Below, piece after piece: positions 1 through 8,536 of a DNA stretch of 64,000 bases. The position numbers and the translations under genes are program-made. The DNA comes from JASSUD01 sp031963405 (GTDB taxonomy: Bacteria; Pseudomonadota; Gammaproteobacteria; Burkholderiales; Burkholderiaceae), in contig JASSUJ010000001.1 of the NCBI GenBank assembly GCA_031963405.1, positions 2,232,001-2,296,000 of the forward strand, given 5' to 3'. Positions within the stretch are counted from its first letter, which is position 1. Each line of letters opens with the position of its first letter. The notes beneath the pieces are model-generated. The model did not search any database. It was not told the origin of the DNA and was given only the letters and a program-made list of their open reading frames with translations.

Positions 1-1368
1 TATCGCTGCTTAAGCGAAGCATCGCATCGTTTTGAACGAGGCGTGGATTATGCTTCAACCGTTACCCAGCTCGACTATATTACGCGCCTGATTCTCGATA
101 TTTGCGGCGGTCAAGCTGGTCCAGTTGATGATCAAATTATCAATTTGCCTACACGCGCACCTATCAAACTACGCGTGGCGCGTGCCAACCGCATTATTGG
201 CGTACCTTTAAGTGCCACTCAAATCACAGAGATTTTCACGCGCCTAGGCTTGCCATTTGAATTCTCGAATGACACCTTTTTAGTCACACCGCCGTCTTAC
301 CGTTTTGATCTTGAGATTGAAGAGGATTTAATTGAAGAAATCGCACGCGTCTATGGCTTTGACAATATTCCCGCGCGTGCGCCAGTGGCATCCAACGCCA
401 TGCTTGCCAAGCCTAGTAATGTTCGTCCGCTTCATGCAGTGCGTCATGCGTTGGCTGCACGTGACTACAACGAAACGCTAAATTTCAGCTTTGTAGAAGA
501 AGCTTGGGAACATGATTTTGCTGGCAATACTCAGCCGGTACGTCTGTTAAATCCCATCTCAAGCCAGCTATCAGTCATGCGCAGCACCTTAATCGGTAGT
601 TTAGTGCAAGGGCTTCGCTATAACTTAAATCGGAAAGCAGAGCGTATTCGGCTATTTGAAATTGGCAAGGTATTTATCGCTGACGCCACTATGCCGGCTG
701 GCCCTCTTAATGTTGCTGGTTTTGCACAGCCCTTGCGGGTAGCAGCGCTGGCCTACGGTCCAGTATTCAATGATCAATGGGGAACCGCTTCGCGCTGGGT
801 CGACTTTTTTGATTTGAAAGGCGATCTGGAAGCGCTTTTTGCCCCATTTGAGCTGCGCTTTGTTAAGGCTGAGCATCCCGCCTTACATCCTGGGCGTAGT
901 GCCTCCATCGAATGCGATGGTCAAACAGTGGGTTGGCTTGGTGAGCTACATCCTCGCTGGCTGCAAAAATACGATTTACCGAAAGCGCCGGTGTTGTTCG
1001 AAGTCGACGCACAAGCACTGACTCAACGCCTATTGCCGAAAGCCTCGGAAGGCTCGAAATTCCCACCTGTGAAGCGCGACATTGCGGTGATTGTTGATCA
1101 GAAAATCGAAGCGCAAGCGCTACTTGATGAACTGCAAAAAGCCGCGAGCGAAGAGTCCTGCCAAGATGTGCAGCAAATTACCCTATTTGATGTATTCCGG
1201 CCGCAAGCTGAGAGTACGGGTGAAATAGCAGCACATGAAAAAAGCCTAGCGTTTCGTATAACCTTGCAAAATGCTGAAGAGACATTGCAGGATAAAACGA
1301 TTGAAGGTGCCATAGAAACGCTAATTGAACGCCTAGTTCGAGTGTATGGTGCACGGTTACGCGGTTGA
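1..1368 (+). CDS. pheT: Phenylalanine-tRNA ligase beta subunit, 3' part
   Basis: PheT is the beta subunit of the cytoplasmic alpha2-beta2 enzyme that charges tRNA-Phe. The reading frame is open from the first base, so the gene continues to the left; 455 codons are present of a usual length near 800. Visible are the end of the B3/B4 region (HRFERGVDYA), the B5 domain at about residues 50-125 (PSYRFDLEIEEDLIEEIARVYG), the inactive synthetase-like core, and the C-terminal FDX-ACB anticodon-binding domain from about residue 360 (PPVKRDIAVIVD). pheS would be expected just to the left and ihfA follows, the usual order in Burkholderiales. No defect is seen. Confidence 0.97.
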   Translation, partial: YRCLSEASHRFERGVDYASTVTQLDYITRLILDICGGQAGPVDDQIINLPTRAPIKLRVARANRIIGVPLSATQITEIFTRLGLPFEFSNDTFLVTPPSYRFDLEIEEDLIEEIARVYGFDNIPARAPVASNAMLAKPSNVRPLHAVRHALAARDYNETLNFSFVEEAWEHDFAGNTQPVRLLNPISSQLSVMRSTLIGSLVQGLRYNLNRKAERIRLFEIGKVFIADATMPAGPLNVAGFAQPLRVAALAYGPVFNDQWGTASRWVDFFDLKGDLEALFAPFELRFVKAEHPALHPGRSASIECDGQTVGWLGELHPRWLQKYDLPKAPVLFEVDAQALTQRLLPKASEGSKFPPVKRDIAVIVDQKIEAQALLDELQKAASEESCQDVQQITLFDVFRPQAESTGEIAAHEKSLAFRITLQNAEETLQDKTIEGAIETLIERLVRVYGARLRG

Positions 1369-1561
1369 CCTACCTTAACTTTATTTTGCTTTATTGATAA
1401 GCAGATTGAGAGAAGGCCTGCATCACCTGGGAGTAAGAAATGTCAGCGCAGATAGTACGTCTTAGTATGTTTAGCCTGGCTATGAGGCATAAAAATGCTG
1501 CCAGTCGGATTATGCCGACCTTCCTCAGCCTTGCCTTGCCACTTTAAACCTAGGTATTGCT

Positions 1562-1768
1562 CTAGGGCCTGTCCTCAATGAAAATGGGCGCGCCTAAAAG
1601 CCGTCAACCTCTCATTTAAGATGAGTTTTTTAGAGGAAGGTAGCAGCCAGTGCGCCCTGCTGCGTCGCGTGACGCTTGTTTGGGTCAACCAAACGGCGCG
1701 CCCCGCTCCTTGCAGGGCGCGCTGGCTGCTACCTTCGCGAGCCCGTTTTCATTGAGGACAGGCCCTAG
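1562..1768. repeat. Nested palindromic element (MITE-like)
   Basis: Outer arms of 27 bases (1562-1588 and 1742-1768, about one mismatch; core GGCCTGTCCTCAATGAAAA) enclose inner arms of 25 bases (1636-1660 and 1712-1736; core AAGGTAGCAGCCAG). No protein is encoded. A degenerate copy of the right arm lies at 49522-49548. The structure fits a non-autonomous mobile element or a REP-like repeat. Confidence 0.7.
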
Positions 1769-1783
1769 GCTTCCTAACAAAAT

Positions 1784-1912
1784 TTAAGGAAGGACTACTG
1801 CCTAACGGGGCGGCAGGACATCGAACTGTAAGTCTCCCTTTTTTACATTGGGTACGTTTTTGCTGGCAGCAAAGGCATTCCTTGCCCACGGGTTAGGCGG
1901 ACCTCCCTTAAG
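1784..1912. repeat. Palindromic repeat family A, diverged copy
   Basis: Imperfect inverted arms (TTTAAGGAAGG... and ...CCTCCCTTAAG) surround a centre containing CTGGCAGCAAAGGCATTCC. The same centre recurs in the elements at 53648-53764 and, more diverged, at 63752-63856. With the element at 1562-1768 it fills most of the pheT-ihfA spacer. Confidence 0.65.
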
Positions 1913-2041
1913 CAATTTTCTTTTTTTAGAAAAAGAAGCTGAATTGGCTTTATCTAATCCACATTTGTTTGGTTAGAAAATTTTTAGCCAGCAGCGCCCT
2001 CTAAAAAATTGTTTAATTTATAAGCTGTGACTAACGAAAAA

Positions 2042-2443
2042 ATGAATTCAAGTGAATTTAAAGCTTGCGCAGTGCAAGACATTGAGTTGGAGCAAGATAG
2101 CCAGCTTGGTGATGCTACCGCCATGGCTGCCAAAGATGCACTGACTATCACTAAGGCAAAGCTTGCAAACTTACTATTTAGTGATGTCGATAAAGATGCA
2201 AAGCTAAGCAAACGAGAAGCGCAAGATATGGTTGAAGCTTTTTTTGAGGTCATTAGCGCCACACTTGCTAGCGGCACGAGCGTCAAACTATCTGGCTTTG
2301 GCAGCTTCCAACTCCGAGACAAATCCTCGCGTCCTGGATTTAACTTACAAACCGGCGATCGCATCTTGATCGCACCGCGCCGCGTCGTTACCTTCCACGC
2401 CAGCCAGAAATTAAAACAACAAATCGAGGTAGTCAGTAAATAA
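2042..2443 (+). CDS. ihfA: Integration host factor alpha-like protein lacking the intercalating proline
   Basis: This is an IHF-alpha/HU-family DNA-bending protein. Its position after pheT and the core EAQDMVEAFFEVISATLAS-SVKLSGFGSFQLRDK and RRVVTFHASQKLK identify it as IhfA. A 35-residue N-terminal extension precedes the fold; such extensions occur in Burkholderiales. Oddities: a DKDAK insertion near residue 50, and in the DNA-binding arm the usual RPGRNPKTG reads RPGFNLQTG, so the proline that intercalates between base pairs is leucine (residue 102, codon at 2345). The ATG at 2042 is chosen; a GTG at 2027 is in frame. It may be a functional variant or a decaying copy. Confidence 0.9.
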   Translation: MNSSEFKACAVQDIELEQDSQLGDATAMAAKDALTITKAKLANLLFSDVDKDAKLSKREAQDMVEAFFEVISATLASGTSVKLSGFGSFQLRDKSSRPGFNLQTGDRILIAPRRVVTFHASQKLKQQIEVVSK

Positions 2444-2492
2444 AACGACTAGTCGCCGCTACCTCACAATAATCAGAGCCTAATAGTGGGTA

Positions 2493-2605
2493 GGGGTGAA
2501 GGGTATTAATTAAATACAGAACCCCAACACAACCGCCCCCAAAGCCTCATCACAGTTGCCACCGTAACATGGTGGGGCGCCGTATTTAATTCAATTCGTC
2601 ACCTC
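2493..2605. repeat. Palindromic repeat family B, copy 1
   Basis: Arms GGGGTGAAGGGTATTAATTA... and ...CCGTATTTAATTCAATTCGT face each other across a C-rich centre. A second copy with the same plan and sharing GGAACCCCAACAC-like sequence lies at 61098-61206. Confidence 0.6.
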
Positions 2606-2769
2606 AAACTACGCCGCACTCGAATTTCTGCTTTCCTGGCGCTGCCCCAATCAGCGCACCTTTGGCAGCCCCTAAACAGGCCCTTAAAAACAATTCAGAA
2701 AATCACTAAAAGACTATTCGCTTTATCTTGCTAGCAAAGGCAAATATTGTTGCTATAATTTCACGCTTT

Positions 2770-2848
<79 letters not shown>

Positions 2849-2873
2849 AATTCTCTTTCATTACAGCAACTTA

Positions 2874-4064
2874 TCAGCCTGAATGGCTTTGCCTGGGACA
2901 AATTTGGGGCAAATTCTCAATAAGGCTAGATTCAAAACGCGCCATTTCCAGATCATTTTGAGCACCATCCAGCCATCTAGAGTAGGTGCGCAGGAACATT
3001 TCTATGCTGTGGCCTAACTGCCGCGCACAAAAAGCGGGGGTCATACCAGCCATGAGCATCATCGTGGCGTAAGTGTGTCGCATGTTGTAGGGGCGCCGGT
3101 AGCGGATGCCAAGGCGCTTGAGGCAAGGTGTCCAGTAGTGACGCCGGAAAACCCGCTCGTCTGTCCAACGTGTGCCACGCTCGGGAACGAGCCATACATG
3201 CTTGCCGATTATCCGGGTGTGCTTGGCTTGGCGGTTGATTGCCTCTAGCGCACGGCTGTTTAGTAGCACGTTGCGCACTATGCTAGTTTTAGTACTGCTT
3301 TTTTGTTTGCCCAGCACCACCGCCTCAACGACGGTCAGCTTCTTGCTGAACAGGTCAACATTAGGCCAGCGCTGACCGTATACTTCTGAAGTACGTAGGC
3401 CGGTGAAAAACCATGCTTCGACCATGTTATAAATCTGCTCCGGGTAGCGACTTGCCATGTCAGCGATGATCGCTTCAGCTTCATCACGGCTGAAAGGGTC
3501 GGGAGGCGGCTTTTGGTGCTTAGCGTGTGGTATCTGGTGGGCCGGATTTTCGAGGATGATCTTATCCGCCACCGCCAAATCGAGCGCTTGGCGAATGACT
3601 GATACGTAGTTGTTTACCGTTTTTCCGGTCAACTTGGACCGCTGGGCAATCGCTGTTAACAGGTGACTAGGCTTGAGTGCACATAGCGTTAGCGTGCCTA
3701 CGAGGGTCTTTTTTTCTTGATCGGCGATGGCTTTGTCCCAGAAATTGACCACGTTTGTGTAGTGGGTCTTAGTCGAATCTGCGATTTTTTGTGCTCTAAG
3801 CCATTTGTCGAGCCAACCTTTTACCGTCGGAGTGTCCTCCCCACCACCACTCGTTGGGAAATACTCGGCCATGCTAAATGTGCCATGTCGTATCCGATCG
3901 CGGATTTCTTGTGCGATGCGATATGCATATTTCATGTTCGCTGCTGTGGGTGACATCGGTTGATCATCAAGCTTTAATAATTCACGTTTGCGCTTGCCGT
4001 CGAGCGTAAATGATAGCCTGATTGCGCTACCATGAATTTCTACGCCGCTCCCTTTTTTACCCAT
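2874..4064 (-). CDS. int: Prophage tyrosine-recombinase integrase
   Basis: This site-specific recombinase should integrate and excise the prophage at tRNA-Pro. The 396 residues match the family length. The N-terminus (about 1-70) resembles the DUF3596 arm-binding domain, residues about 75-175 form a SAM-like core-binding domain, and the catalytic domain shows TGLRTSEVYG (first Arg), MRHTYATMM (His and second Arg region), LGHSIEMFLRTYSRW (His and nucleophile Tyr). The excisionase-like gene overlaps the start by 25 bases. The stop lies 28 bases from the att core. Confidence 0.95.
   Translation of the reverse strand: MGKKGSGVEIHGSAIRLSFTLDGKRKRELLKLDDQPMSPTAANMKYAYRIAQEIRDRIRHGTFSMAEYFPTSGGGEDTPTVKGWLDKWLRAQKIADSTKTHYTNVVNFWDKAIADQEKKTLVGTLTLCALKPSHLLTAIAQRSKLTGKTVNNYVSVIRQALDLAVADKIILENPAHQIPHAKHQKPPPDPFSRDEAEAIIADMASRYPEQIYNMVEAWFFTGLRTSEVYGQRWPNVDLFSKKLTVVEAVVLGKQKSSTKTSIVRNVLLNSRALEAINRQAKHTRIIGKHVWLVPERGTRWTDERVFRRHYWTPCLKRLGIRYRRPYNMRHTYATMMLMAGMTPAFCARQLGHSIEMFLRTYSRWLDGAQNDLEMARFESSLIENLPQICPRQSHSG
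2892..2914. other. Candidate integrase arm-type sites near attL
   Basis: Two tandem units (CCTGGGACAAAT, TTGGGGCAAAT) overlap the 3' end of the integrase gene. The matching pair TTTGGGACAAAT, CTTGGGACAAAT lies at 43653-43676 near attR in the same orientation. Paired repeats next to both cores fit arm-type binding sites. Confidence 0.55.
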
Positions 4065-4246
4065 TGGTTATATCCCTCGATTGATATATAAATCTCTCCG
4101 TCCCTTCGCCAGTATTCTCGGCGTTCAATCCATTTCCCATCTTCGATTTTGCGTCTGATGGCTTTTTCCGTTAGCCCTGTGATATGAGCGGCCAGGGGGA
4201 TCCTAACGTAGGGAGCGGAAGCTACCTGGATAACCGTTTCGCGCAT
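4040..4246 (-). CDS. Excisionase-like DNA-binding protein
   Basis: This small winged-helix protein of about 68 residues should direct the integrase towards excision. The sequence VRIPLAAHITGLTEKAIRRK followed by IERREYWRRDGEIYISIEGY matches the phage excisionase-like family (Exc, PF07825 type). The ATG at 4246 is preferred over an upstream ATG at 4267 because AGAGGGG lies at good spacing before it. It overlaps int and is probably co-transcribed. Confidence 0.8.
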   Translation of the reverse strand: MRETVIQVASAPYVRIPLAAHITGLTEKAIRRKIEDGKWIERREYWRRDGEIYISIEGYNQWVKKGAA

Positions 4247-4452
4247 GGTTATTCCCCTCTCATCCATGTATTGGGCAATATGATTAAATCTCTCTTGTTC
4301 ACGCTTTTCTCTTTTTCATCGCTTGAAGTAATAAATCTTGTGCCTCACGCTTAGATTCGCGGTGGGCTATAACTCATTCGTCCATCGTGTTAGCGACGAC
4401 ACAATGCAGTAGATGAAAACTGAGAATTTATGCTGTTTTCTGGCTTGAACTA

Positions 4453-5262
4453 CTACACGTGTTGCCATTTTGTTGACGATACGTGGCCTATCAAACGCTT
4501 AGGGTTGATAAGCGCAAGCTGGTTTAATCTAATAGCGATGCTTGCCATCACAAGCCAATCAACGATGTAGGCGGCTAACTGGGCAACGATGGCCTGATAT
4601 AAATCCTGTTGCGCCTGCCATTCATGAGAAGTGCTCTGCTGCTCATGACGCTCTACCAATTTCTCGGCTAGGCTTTTTGTTTCATTTAGCCATTTTTCTA
4701 ATTTCTTAAGCGACGCTTTCAGCGGTTTGTTCGTTTGCGCTTGCCATTGCTCTTGAAAACCGAGTAAATCGAGTGCGGCCTGAATCAGGCGTGGGGCAAC
4801 CGTTAAGCCAAATAAGATTTCGGTAACAGTGGCAGCCGATAAGGCAATCACGCTAGCGCCAGAAAGTAGTAGCAACGTAGAGGCGGCCAAAGCAGCAACG
4901 GTTAACACAGCCCAAGCTAGTACGCGCCAAGTAAGCGGTACGGATGAATGGGGCAAGGCGGCGCGCATTGCCTCGACTTCTTCTTGGCACGCTTCGATTT
5001 CGATAAGCAAGCTGTCTAGCTGTTCTGCGTGAGCGTTAGGGCCTTCATTGGCTAGTCGGTTAAGCGTATTCAATAACTCACTCATTCGCTCCAGGAACGG
5101 TTCAGCTGATTTTTCAGTGTTGGCTTGCGGCCAAGCTTGCTGAATATCGCTAAGCTGCGCAGAGAATTTCTGTAACCGACGATTAAAGCGTGCCTTTTCA
5201 GTGGGCTTTGGCTTCCAGCTTAACGAACCAGGCAAGGTGACACGAATCACAGCTAAACTCAT
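4453..5262 (-). CDS. Phage early membrane protein with coiled coil, unknown function
   Basis: No family is recognised in these 269 residues. Residues about 20-105 are charged and helical (coiled-coil-like); about 110-165 form two hydrophobic segments (VLTVAALAASTLLLLSG and SAATVTEILFGLTVA); about 175-235 are again amphipathic helix, followed by a weaker hydrophobic stretch (YIVDWLVMASIAI). A GAGGAG ribosome site precedes the ATG. It is the last gene of the leftward early operon. An inner-membrane role such as exclusion or host takeover is only a guess. Confidence 0.75.
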   Translation of the reverse strand: MSLAVIRVTLPGSLSWKPKPTEKARFNRRLQKFSAQLSDIQQAWPQANTEKSAEPFLERMSELLNTLNRLANEGPNAHAEQLDSLLIEIEACQEEVEAMRAALPHSSVPLTWRVLAWAVLTVAALAASTLLLLSGASVIALSAATVTEILFGLTVAPRLIQAALDLLGFQEQWQAQTNKPLKASLKKLEKWLNETKSLAEKLVERHEQQSTSHEWQAQQDLYQAIVAQLAAYIVDWLVMASIAIRLNQLALINPKRLIGHVSSTKWQHV

Positions 5263-5276
5263 GAGAATTCTCCTCT

Positions 5277-5780
5277 TCAGGATTGAATAGCGACACGATA
5301 TTGATGAGTTAAACGGCAGCCAGGCACGGTGATATTCGCTTGCATGGCTTCTTTAATGCGCTTTTTATCTGGCTCAGGTGGTGGCGGTTCGGGTTGGCGC
5401 ATCCATTCCGCAGGAACCAACGCAGCGTCATAAATGTCCACTGCTGCTGGGTTTTTACGTAGTGCGACAGTGAAATATGGACTACTGATTGTTTTGATAC
5501 CCGCCAGGGTCAAATTATCAATAAGGTGCTGGCTAATATTTTTAGCTCGATTACTGATCTTTGCAGCACGCTCATTCATGGCTTTAGCCTCGCCTTTGAT
5601 TTGCTCAGCACTGCTTTCTAGATTGCGAATAACCATCGCCAGATTGACGGTTTTTTCTTCTAGCTCACCACTGAGCGATTCCAGCGTATCGGCTACGGTC
5701 TGCTCATCGAGATCGAGTTGGGCCAAGGTATCGGCAGCTTGTTTATATTGCGTTGCGATTAAATAGAGGTTGGTATCCAT
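5277..5780 (-). CDS. Gp157-family phage protein
   Basis: The 167 residues match the Siphovirus Gp157 family: an N-terminal long helix (about 1-90, rich in Glu, Leu and Ala) then the conserved segment LTLAGIKTISSPYFTVALRKNPAAVDI and a Pro/Lys-rich tail with VPGCRL. Members often sit next to recombination genes; the link of this family to phage resistance in streptococci is old and weakly supported. Here it follows the SSB-like gene by nine bases in the early operon. Confidence 0.85.
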   Translation of the reverse strand: MDTNLYLIATQYKQAADTLAQLDLDEQTVADTLESLSGELEEKTVNLAMVIRNLESSAEQIKGEAKAMNERAAKISNRAKNISQHLIDNLTLAGIKTISSPYFTVALRKNPAAVDIYDAALVPAEWMRQPEPPPPEPDKKRIKEAMQANITVPGCRLTHQYRVAIQS

Positions 5781-5789
5781 CGTTTCACC

Positions 5790-6425
5790 TTAAAACGGTA
5801 TTTCATCGTCTATATCGTTGAAGTTATTTGCCCCTAATGATTCAGTGAGTAAGGTATGAGGTTGACTCGCTTTTTTTAAGAGACGTAGAGGACGATGCTT
5901 TAGCTGGGGAATAATTTTGCTAAGTTGCTGGGGCTGGACTTTTTTATCGAGTATTTCAGCGGCCATTAATTCGGTTTTGGCATCAAAGAAGGCATAAGGG
6001 AGAGCTTTAAGGCCAATGCTTTTATCCTGCTTTTCATATTCTTCGGTTTCAAAGAGAATCCCAATTTGCTTTCCCATCAGCGCTTTAAATGTAAACGTAG
6101 GACTATCTAGCATGGCGCAAGCGACGCTATCCCATTTCGTGACGGTATCCGGGGTAGGGTCAAGGCGCTCGGCGTCTAGACAAACCATAAGCGCTTGCAA
6201 TTGCTTATAACCAAAAATTTCTTGCCCTTCGGTATTGCGAGTCCAGAGTGTGAAGCGTGCGGTTTGCTGTAAGGCTGTTATAAAAGTAAATTGGATGCCG
6301 CGAGTACCTTTTGAGCTTGTAACATCTTCCGCACATTTGAAGACACCGATATATTTACCCGGCTCCGTAATATGGGTACTGTGCTGATCGGCTTGTCGTG
6401 CAAGTGTTGTATTTAATTGGTACAT
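5790..6425 (-). CDS. Phage SSB-like protein with acidic C-terminal tip
   Basis: This 211-residue protein probably binds single-stranded DNA during phage recombination or replication. Residues 1-150 form a beta-rich domain similar to DUF669/phage SSB-like proteins. The C-terminus NDIDDEIPF copies the acidic tip of bacterial SSB (DDDIPF) that recruits partner enzymes. It overlaps the Sak4-type gene, a pairing known in phages where the cognate SSB stimulates Sak4 annealing. The family assignment is by pattern. Confidence 0.75.
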   Translation of the reverse strand: MYQLNTTLARQADQHSTHITEPGKYIGVFKCAEDVTSSKGTRGIQFTFITALQQTARFTLWTRNTEGQEIFGYKQLQALMVCLDAERLDPTPDTVTKWDSVACAMLDSPTFTFKALMGKQIGILFETEEYEKQDKSIGLKALPYAFFDAKTELMAAEILDKKVQPQQLSKIIPQLKHRPLRLLKKASQPHTLLTESLGANNFNDIDDEIPF

Positions 6426-7087
6426 GATTCTTCCTTAAGGGATGGGGTGATTTCGTAAAAATGTGTGATGCGTTGATCCACATTGGCGAGATCATTTTCA
6501 ATACAGTCGGTATCGAACATCTTCATTGGAGATTTCACGGTGTCGCGGCCATTGTTCTGCGTGGTGAATAGGTATTCGTTATTCAACACTTGTGTGCGCA
6601 GTACGATGGTAAACATGCCCTCAATGGTGATTTTTTCGTCGAGCATCTTGCCGATGGTTTTGATTTTGATAGTTCCGTTGGGGTCTTCTTCAGTGTGACT
6701 GAGCATGTAAACGCGCACATCGTCAGCTAATAGGCTAGCCTCGCGAAGTACATCCCAGGCATGTCGTCCAATGTCTGTGAAACGGTCATAACCACGCTCA
6801 TTGCTGCGGCGCATAAATTCGTTGGCCAGCAGATATTGAAAGTCATCAATTACGATGATCTTGCGCCGCGTGCCATGCATTATTTTGATGATGGATTCCC
6901 ATTGATCGGAGATAAATATATTGCCTTGCGGGGTCTCTTTTGTTCGATAAGCCCAACCTTGAGCGCGAAAAGGCAACGGTTTTTTAATGGTCTGGATTAA
7001 AAGGGTGTTGGCAGGATCCATATTGCGTAGGCTGCTAGTCTTGCCGGTGCCACTTTGTCCAAGGATGAGGGTAGCAATACTCATCAT
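6413..7087 (-). CDS. Sak4-type RecA-like single-strand annealing ATPase (AAA_24)
   Basis: The 224 residues begin with a P-loop (LILGQSGTGKTSSLRNMD, about 6-24), followed by a Walker B stretch (KIIVIDDFQYLLANEF) and LSHTEED. This is the AAA_24 family, which includes the phage recombinase Sak4, a remote RecA relative that anneals ssDNA. It overlaps the downstream SSB-like gene by 13 bases, supporting a recombination module. AGGAACAC precedes the ATG. Confidence 0.85.
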   Translation of the reverse strand: MMSIATLILGQSGTGKTSSLRNMDPANTLLIQTIKKPLPFRAQGWAYRTKETPQGNIFISDQWESIIKIMHGTRRKIIVIDDFQYLLANEFMRRSNERGYDRFTDIGRHAWDVLREASLLADDVRVYMLSHTEEDPNGTIKIKTIGKMLDEKITIEGMFTIVLRTQVLNNEYLFTTQNNGRDTVKSPMKMFDTDCIENDLANVDQRITHFYEITPSLKEESCTN

Positions 7088-7126
7088 GTGTTCCTTTTGT
7101 CTGGTTTTGTCATCATGTGCTAAGGT

Positions 7127-7243
7127 TCATGTTCTTTTTTCGTCGCTTATCAATGTTGATGGCTGATATTCAATGGCGTCTTGTTGTTGCTCTAATTGCT
7201 GTTGGTATTGCCACGCATCGGGTCCGTCTATCTCATCATCCAT
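7127..7243 (-). CDS. Small acidic early phage protein
   Basis: This 38-codon frame begins MDDEIDGPDAWQYQQQLE. The ATG at 7243 follows CAGGGG at good spacing and overlaps the end of the next gene upstream, which suggests translational coupling. The frame is open further back to an ATG at 7309, but that version would overlap its neighbour by 74 bases. No family is recognised. Confidence 0.45.
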   Translation of the reverse strand: MDDEIDGPDAWQYQQQLEQQQDAIEYQPSTLISDEKRT

Positions 7244-7502
7244 CGTTTTTCCCCTGCTTGAATAACTGTCTGGCGCATAGGCTTTGGTCGGCTTGTCTAC
7301 CTTGCTCATAGCCTTGCTCCCAAGCTTCCATTTCGGTTTTTTGTTGGACAGCGATCTGCTCGGATTCGGGATCGCCTTGAGCCGCTAAGCCAACGGCCAT
7401 CAAAATTAAGAAAAAGAAGAGGGCAGCGCTAGTCCAAAAATATTTGTCAATAAAGCGTTCGAAGGTTGGGGTACGATTTGATGAGGTAGAGTGAGTGCTC
7501 AT
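7236..7502 (-). CDS. Small single-pass membrane protein of the early operon
   Basis: The 88 residues have one membrane segment at about 25-44 (WTSAALFFFLILMAVGLAAQ), a charged C-terminal part with MEAWEQGYEQGRQADQSLC and a short basic end. The start overlaps the stop of the octapeptide-repeat gene as ATGA, so the two are coupled. The function is unknown. Confidence 0.65.
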   Translation of the reverse strand: MSTHSTSSNRTPTFERFIDKYFWTSAALFFFLILMAVGLAAQGDPESEQIAVQQKTEMEAWEQGYEQGRQADQSLCARQLFKQGKNDG

Positions 7503-8092
7503 GCTGCCTCCGGTACGGTTTGCTTATCGGCTTCTTCGAATTCATGCTGCTCATTGAGACAGTACGGCGTATTAGGTTTGAGGCCGTTTTCACCGATATA
7601 GCCAACTTTGGTACGGTCGCGGTTGGCTTCCATATCCCAATAAATAATATGAATTTGACCTCCTTCCCCTGCTTGCGCTGTACCACCTTCATAGACCGAA
7701 GCTATGCCTTGTTCATCCACAATAGCGTGGCCGTCTTCTCCGGCGAAAGCCATGCCATCGAAGCCAGCTAATGCAGTACCGCAATAGCCTGCGATAGCTC
7801 GACCTTCATCGCCTGCGATTGCCTGGCCGAAGCTTCTCGCTACGGCCAGGCCGCCTCTACCTGCGATAGCTAGACCTTCATAACCTGCGATAGCTTGGCC
7901 GTTTTCCCCTACCATTGCTTGGCCGCTTTTCTGTGCCATAGCTTGGCCAAATTCTCCTGCCATGGCTTTGCCATATTGCCCGGCACAGGCTTGTTCGCAT
8001 TCGAATTCGCCTGAGATAACACTTTCATCGAGAAATTTTTTTAATTCATCTCGCTTAGCGTGGTGAAGATTGAAAGCTTGTAGATCAATCAT
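7499..8092 (-). CDS. Octapeptide-repeat protein (G-x-A-x-A-G-x-x), 13 units
   Basis: The 197 residues have a helical N-terminus (1-36), then about 13 consecutive eight-residue units at about 40-143 such as GKAMAGEF, GQAIAGYE, GRAIAGYC and GMAFAGED, then a conserved-looking tail with WDMEANRDRTKVGYIGENG and KPNTPYCLNE. Regular Gly/Ala/aliphatic spacing suggests a beta-helix or silk-like stack. Similar proteins occur in other phages as hypotheticals; I know of no proven role. The ATG at 8092 overlaps the upstream stop (ATGA); an in-frame extension to 8176 is not preferred. Confidence 0.8.
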   Translation of the reverse strand: MIDLQAFNLHHAKRDELKKFLDESVISGEFECEQACAGQYGKAMAGEFGQAMAQKSGQAMVGENGQAIAGYEGLAIAGRGGLAVARSFGQAIAGDEGRAIAGYCGTALAGFDGMAFAGEDGHAIVDEQGIASVYEGGTAQAGEGGQIHIIYWDMEANRDRTKVGYIGENGLKPNTPYCLNEQHEFEEADKQTVPEAA

Positions 8093-8247
8093 GCTGCCTC
8101 TCCTTCGCATTGCTTCAATCCTTTGTAAAGCTGCTCGACTTCTTCTTGCATCTTTGCTATTTCTTGTCGCTTCCAATCAATTTTTTCTTCGAGAAAACAA
8201 AGCTTTTGTTTCAGCTTGGCGAGTTCGCGGGCATGTTCGTTAGTCAT
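8089..8247 (-). CDS. Short coiled-coil phage protein
   Basis: The 52 residues (MTNEHARELAKLKQKLCFLE...) form an almost continuous heptad-type helix rich in Lys, Glu and Leu. The ATG at 8247 lies inside the end of the preceding gene, and the stop overlaps the start of the octapeptide-repeat gene. A longer in-frame version back to 8331 would overlap its neighbour heavily. Role unknown. Confidence 0.6.
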   Translation of the reverse strand: MTNEHARELAKLKQKLCFLEEKIDWKRQEIAKMQEEVEQLYKGLKQCEGEAA

Positions 8248-8527
8248 CGTCGTTCCCATATTTTTGTGCGATAAAAGTTCCGATCTGTTCGCGTGTTGGT
8301 TTTTGCCAATTCGTAATCTGTCCGCTATCAATATCTATATCCAACGTTAAGTACTCACCGGAAAAGCCTCTTTCTGGCAAAAACGCTGGCAGTATGTAAC
8401 CCTCGTAATCGAACAGCCAAACCCCATCTTGGCCCATTAAATGAATCGTGAATTCAGTTCGTACTTGCATGGAAAATATGAGTGTTTTGGCCTGCTCGGC
8501 AATTTTCTTTACCCTGCTGCTTCCCAT
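8240..8527 (-). CDS. Hypothetical early phage protein
   Basis: The 95 residues begin with a basic helix (SSRVKKIAEQAKTL) followed by a beta-rich domain (FTIHLMGQDGVWLFDYEG, LTLDIDIDSGQITNW) and end NDDD. No family is recognised. It is tightly packed in the leftward operon. Confidence 0.65.
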   Translation of the reverse strand: MGSSRVKKIAEQAKTLIFSMQVRTEFTIHLMGQDGVWLFDYEGYILPAFLPERGFSGEYLTLDIDIDSGQITNWQKPTREQIGTFIAQKYGNDDD

Positions 8528-8536
8528 GTTTATCCT

